This document shows positions 5,930-6,187 of a DNA stretch of 6,187 nt, piece by piece. The position numbers and the translations under genes are program-made. The stretch is from JAYELX01 sp964544065. GTDB taxonomy: Bacteria > Chloroflexota > Anaerolineae > Anaerolineales > UBA11858. The stretch is from positions 1 to 6,187 of the forward strand of contig CAZJBA010000174.1 in assembly GCA_964544065.1 (NCBI GenBank). Direction: 5' to 3'. The notes beneath the pieces are model-generated. The model searched no databases and was not told the DNA's origin. It was given only the letters and a program-made list of their open reading frames with translations. Positions within the stretch are counted from its first letter, which is position 1. Every line of letters begins with the position of its first letter.

Positions 5930-6125
5930 AACCATTCCTATAAAGTGACATAAATAACTTGCGATCAATAATTTTTTCAATGATAATCAGGCTTTGTCCA
6001 TGTGTTTCTGCCTCGCTTATCCAAGCTGCTCCGCTTCCCCGAAGCTTGTTCTTAGGAATGTATCCTATGCTGGAATGCAACTTGTTGCCCTTTGCATAGT
6101 TAGGTGGTTTTCAGGCCGCCTTCTT

Positions 6126-6185
6126 TTATTTTAAGTCTTCAACCGGAGTCATTTGATGGAGAGTTTTCTCTCCGCTTAGAAAAAA
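6126..6185 (-). other. Possible C-terminal tail of a gene running in from the right edge
   Basis: On the - strand the frame beginning at 6185 is open from the window edge and reads FFLSGEKTLHQMTPVEDLK before a TAA at 6128-6126. The LHQMTPVEDLK ending is reminiscent of C-termini of integrase-core transposases, where a TPxE-type motif precedes the end, but 19 residues are too few to assign. A perfect hairpin (GGAGAG 6158-6163, loop TTTT, CTCTCC 6168-6173) lies inside it and has no T tract on either side. The reading could be chance. Confidence 0.2.
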
Positions 6186-6187
6186 TT

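Larger units (their letters stand above)
5763..6187. other. 425-base AT-richer spacer upstream of the PfkB gene
   Basis: No convincing complete gene lies here. It holds, from left to right: the kinase promoter; a cluster of small palindromes (5808-5929); a phased direct repeat (5879-5898); a pair of 8-base inverted repeats, CATTCCTA at 5933-5940 and TAGGAATG at 6053-6060; a small GCTTC/GAAGC hairpin at 6033-6045; and a possible gene tail at the right edge. A roughly 44-codon + strand frame from 6000 lacks coding character (cysteine- and serine-rich, no ribosome-binding site) and was not called. Confidence 0.6.

Noticed and set aside
5763..6080. N-terminal 106-codon extension of the PfkB reading frame
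   Set aside because: It precedes the first PfkB core strand, passes through AT-rich palindromes and the kinase promoter, and has no recognisable domain. The perfect -10 box just before 5762 supports the shorter protein.
6158..6173. GGAGAG-TTTT-CTCTCC hairpin as an intrinsic terminator
   Set aside because: The stem is perfect but neither strand has a T tract directly after it, and it would lie inside the possible gene tail, not after its stop.

Overview
The window holds four complete protein-coding genes in two convergent pairs. On the + strand are a fused ADP-forming acyl-CoA synthetase (133-2244) and, overlapping its end, a phosphotransferase-fold small-molecule kinase (2219-3364). On the - strand, reading inward from the right, are a PfkB-family sugar kinase (5762-4743) and an M20-family zinc peptidase (4536-3433). 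The pairs meet tail to tail across a 68-base gap. No RNA gene, CRISPR array or intact mobile element was seen. The organism is a bacterium with moderately GC-rich genes. The gene types, the leaderless-looking starts and the repeat-rich spacers suggest a Chloroflexota-like lineage (for example Anaerolineae), but this is a guess from general knowledge and nothing in the window proves it.

Layout: 1-132 is an upstream spacer that ends in a clear sigma-70-type promoter whose -10 box lies 6 bases before the ATG. 133-3364 is a two-gene operon with a 26-base overlap. 3365-3432 is the convergent gap, with one weak hairpin. 3433-4536 is the peptidase. 4537-4742 is an unusual 206-base spacer with three tandem 20-base repeats, a strong hairpin, a near-perfect 14-base inverted repeat, a T7 tract on the - strand and a further hairpin, mostly variations on one GGAGACCTGC-like core. 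4743-5762 is the PfkB kinase. 5763-6187 is a 425-base AT-richer spacer with the kinase promoter, several small palindromes, a helically phased direct repeat, and at the right edge a fragment that may be the tail of another gene.

How the genes fit: the first enzyme interconverts acyl-CoA plus ADP and Pi with the free acid, CoA and ATP, as in fermentative or peptide- and sugar-degrading metabolism. The two kinases phosphorylate small molecules, probably sugars, and the peptidase probably hydrolyses a peptide or N-acyl amino acid. A salvage or catabolic theme is plausible but not shown. The most notable observations are not the proteins. They are the matching leaderless promoter design at both outward ends of the convergent block and the dense repeat and hairpin array in front of the peptidase gene. 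I found no convincing new multi-gene system.
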